This document shows positions 62,690 to 64,000 of a DNA stretch of 64,000 nucleotides, piece by piece. Origin of the DNA: Ophiura sarsii. Its lineage: Eukaryota > Echinodermata > Ophiuroidea > Amphilepidida > Ophiuridae. A program made the position numbers and the translations under genes. Location of the stretch: NCBI GenBank assembly GCA_035610835.1, contig CM069453.1, positions 70,682,682 to 70,746,681 of the forward strand. The letters run 5' to 3'. Position 1 is the stretch's first letter; every line of letters starts with the position of its first letter. The notes beneath the pieces are model-generated. The model made no database searches. It saw nothing but the letters and a program-made list of their open reading frames with translations, and was not told where the DNA came from.

Positions 62690-64000
62690 CAAATATGACA
62701 ATCGCAAACGGCCTCATGATATTTTGTGATCTTGCCCCGCCCCCGATGCCCCTACCGTATACATACATAGAGTTTGTCTTTTCATTTATATATGCCCCTC
62801 CCCCCCCCCCCCCCCCGCCCAATTGAAGACTCTCAGCGTACGGTAGGCCTACTGATATATTTAAGCAGTGGCGGCACCAGCATCATAATTATTATTTGGG
62901 GGGGGGGCGCAAGACGGAAAAGGGGAGCATGAATGAAGAAAAGATGATGCGCGCGTAGTGCGCACATTGTTTTGCCATTTTACGCTAAAATGGTCAAATT
63001 TGGTCTAATTCTAACTAATTTGGTATGAAAATGCACGCTCGCACGTAAAATTTGCTGTTTTATGCTAACATTATCAAATTTGGTCTAGTTTAACCTAATT
63101 TGGTAAGAAAATGCGCGCGAAGCTCGCAAACAAATTGCCAATTTATGCCAATATTGTCAAATGTTGTAGTTGTAATATTTTGTGGGATTTAATTAGTCTT
63201 CTTTTTCTAATAACAATGTCATTGGCACCGCATGTTTTCAACTACATAGGACATTCGACTTAAGTTCCGCGGGAAATTGCCTTTGCGGTAGCCCGGTGTG
63301 ACCTTCTTCTTTGGAAATACTCAATTGATACCAAATTTGGAATACACCGGATACACACATACCATTAAATATTCTTCAGAGTGTTCCAGAGGCCTACCGT
63401 TCGAGAAATAATATTTGACAGTTAAAAATGTAAAATCAATTCAAGTATGCAAAAACTATGGACATGTTGCCAACTTATTTTTTTCAATTCATCAAATATA
63501 TTTAGGGTTTTGTTGTGGCATCACATATTTTTGATTTGTTGTTTTACTTATTTGTTTGTTTATTTATTTGTTTGTTTGTGTGTATGTTTTGACGTGTGTG
63601 GGGGTGGGTGTGTGTTGGAGTTTGTTTCTTTTGTTGTTGTTTCACTTGAACGAATATTCACATAAACCTCGCACCATGCGTAAGTTGGATAAATGCTTTA
63701 TACTTACTGCTTTATAGGTAGCAAACATCACCATAAACAATCAATATTTTTAGTGCAGTTTCGAAAACAATTCAGCTTAAAAATAATAATGCAAGACTTA
63801 GAAATGGCAAAGTACAGGGTGTATCAAAAAAACGCAACACTTTTTGCCGAGAGCTGTACGATTACAGTAATCACATATCGCCCTAAAACTTAGATATTCT
63901 GTTAGGACTACTTCTTGGCTATCACATACATAGTCAAATTACAGCGCAACCGAGTATGAATTCGCTGAGATATTAAAGATATACAGGCTGTCCCAAAATG
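62690..64000. other. Right flank: repeat fragments, no gene
   Basis: CAGTGGCGGCACCAGCATCA at 62866 matches the fragment at 29408. 62940-63150 has a twofold repeat (TTTTACGCTAAAATGGTCAA / TTTTATGCTAACATTATCAA). 63540-63640 is TTTG/TGTG-rich. ACAGGGTGTATCAAAAAAACG (63814) and CAGGCTGTCCCAAAATG (63984) look like ends of transposons whose remainder is outside; a related ACAGGGTGTCCCAGAATG is at 867. Confidence 0.5.

Noticed and set aside
1..64000. tRNA, rRNA or other structured RNA genes
   Set aside because: No tRNA A/B box pair or rRNA-like stretch stood out; I could not run a covariance search, so small RNAs may be missed.

Overview
This is eukaryotic, AT-rich, intron-rich DNA. It looks like a marine invertebrate genome, because it combines large introns, CR1/L2-like LINE debris, many palindromic miniature transposons and long poly-G/poly-C tracts. 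An echinoderm, hemichordate or amphioxus-like deuterostome fits best, but a cnidarian is not excluded and the species cannot be read from the sequence.

One cellular gene dominates. A single minus-strand gene runs from about 59.73 kb down to at least 14.2 kb and encodes the invertebrate homologue of EHMT (G9a/GLP), a histone H3K9 methyltransferase. I could place 20 coding exons. All are bounded by AG/GT, all join in consistent phase, and they total 3972 nt (1324 residues). In order they give: a start exon (MAAERK) under a CpG-type promoter with YY1- and NRF1-like motifs; a 2-kb exon for an acidic/basic low-complexity region with two AT-hooks; the Cys-rich RING-like zinc module; about seven ankyrin repeats with the methyl-lysine cage tryptophans kept; and the first two-thirds of the pre-SET zinc cluster. 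The rest of pre-SET, the SET domain and post-SET were not found in 1-14195 and probably lie beyond the left edge.

The most unusual feature is in this gene. At three different exons a short segment that straddles the exon-intron boundary, including the last 31-71 nt of the exon plus the 5' splice site, has been amplified into the following intron: 18 copies of 80 bp after exon 3, 21 copies of 74 bp after exon 14, and about 4 copies of 53 bp after exon 19. Intron 2 also carries a diverged copy of part of exon 2. Reading past the first donor in any array meets an in-frame stop within five codons, so only the exon-proximal donor can make full-length protein.

The introns and flanks are mostly mobile DNA. 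There are TTAA-targeting palindromic elements (several nested), elements with 8-bp target duplications (hAT-like), five TACTGTAAAA-type miniature elements, poly-G-ended elements, a deleted CR1/L2-like LINE at the right end and a LINE reverse-transcriptase fossil at the left. Three larger repeats (39.8-40.8, 47.3-49.0 and 53.6-56.6 kb) are each built around many copies of their own 11-13-bp motif beginning with or containing GTCA. I see no second intact gene, tRNA, rRNA or CRISPR array.
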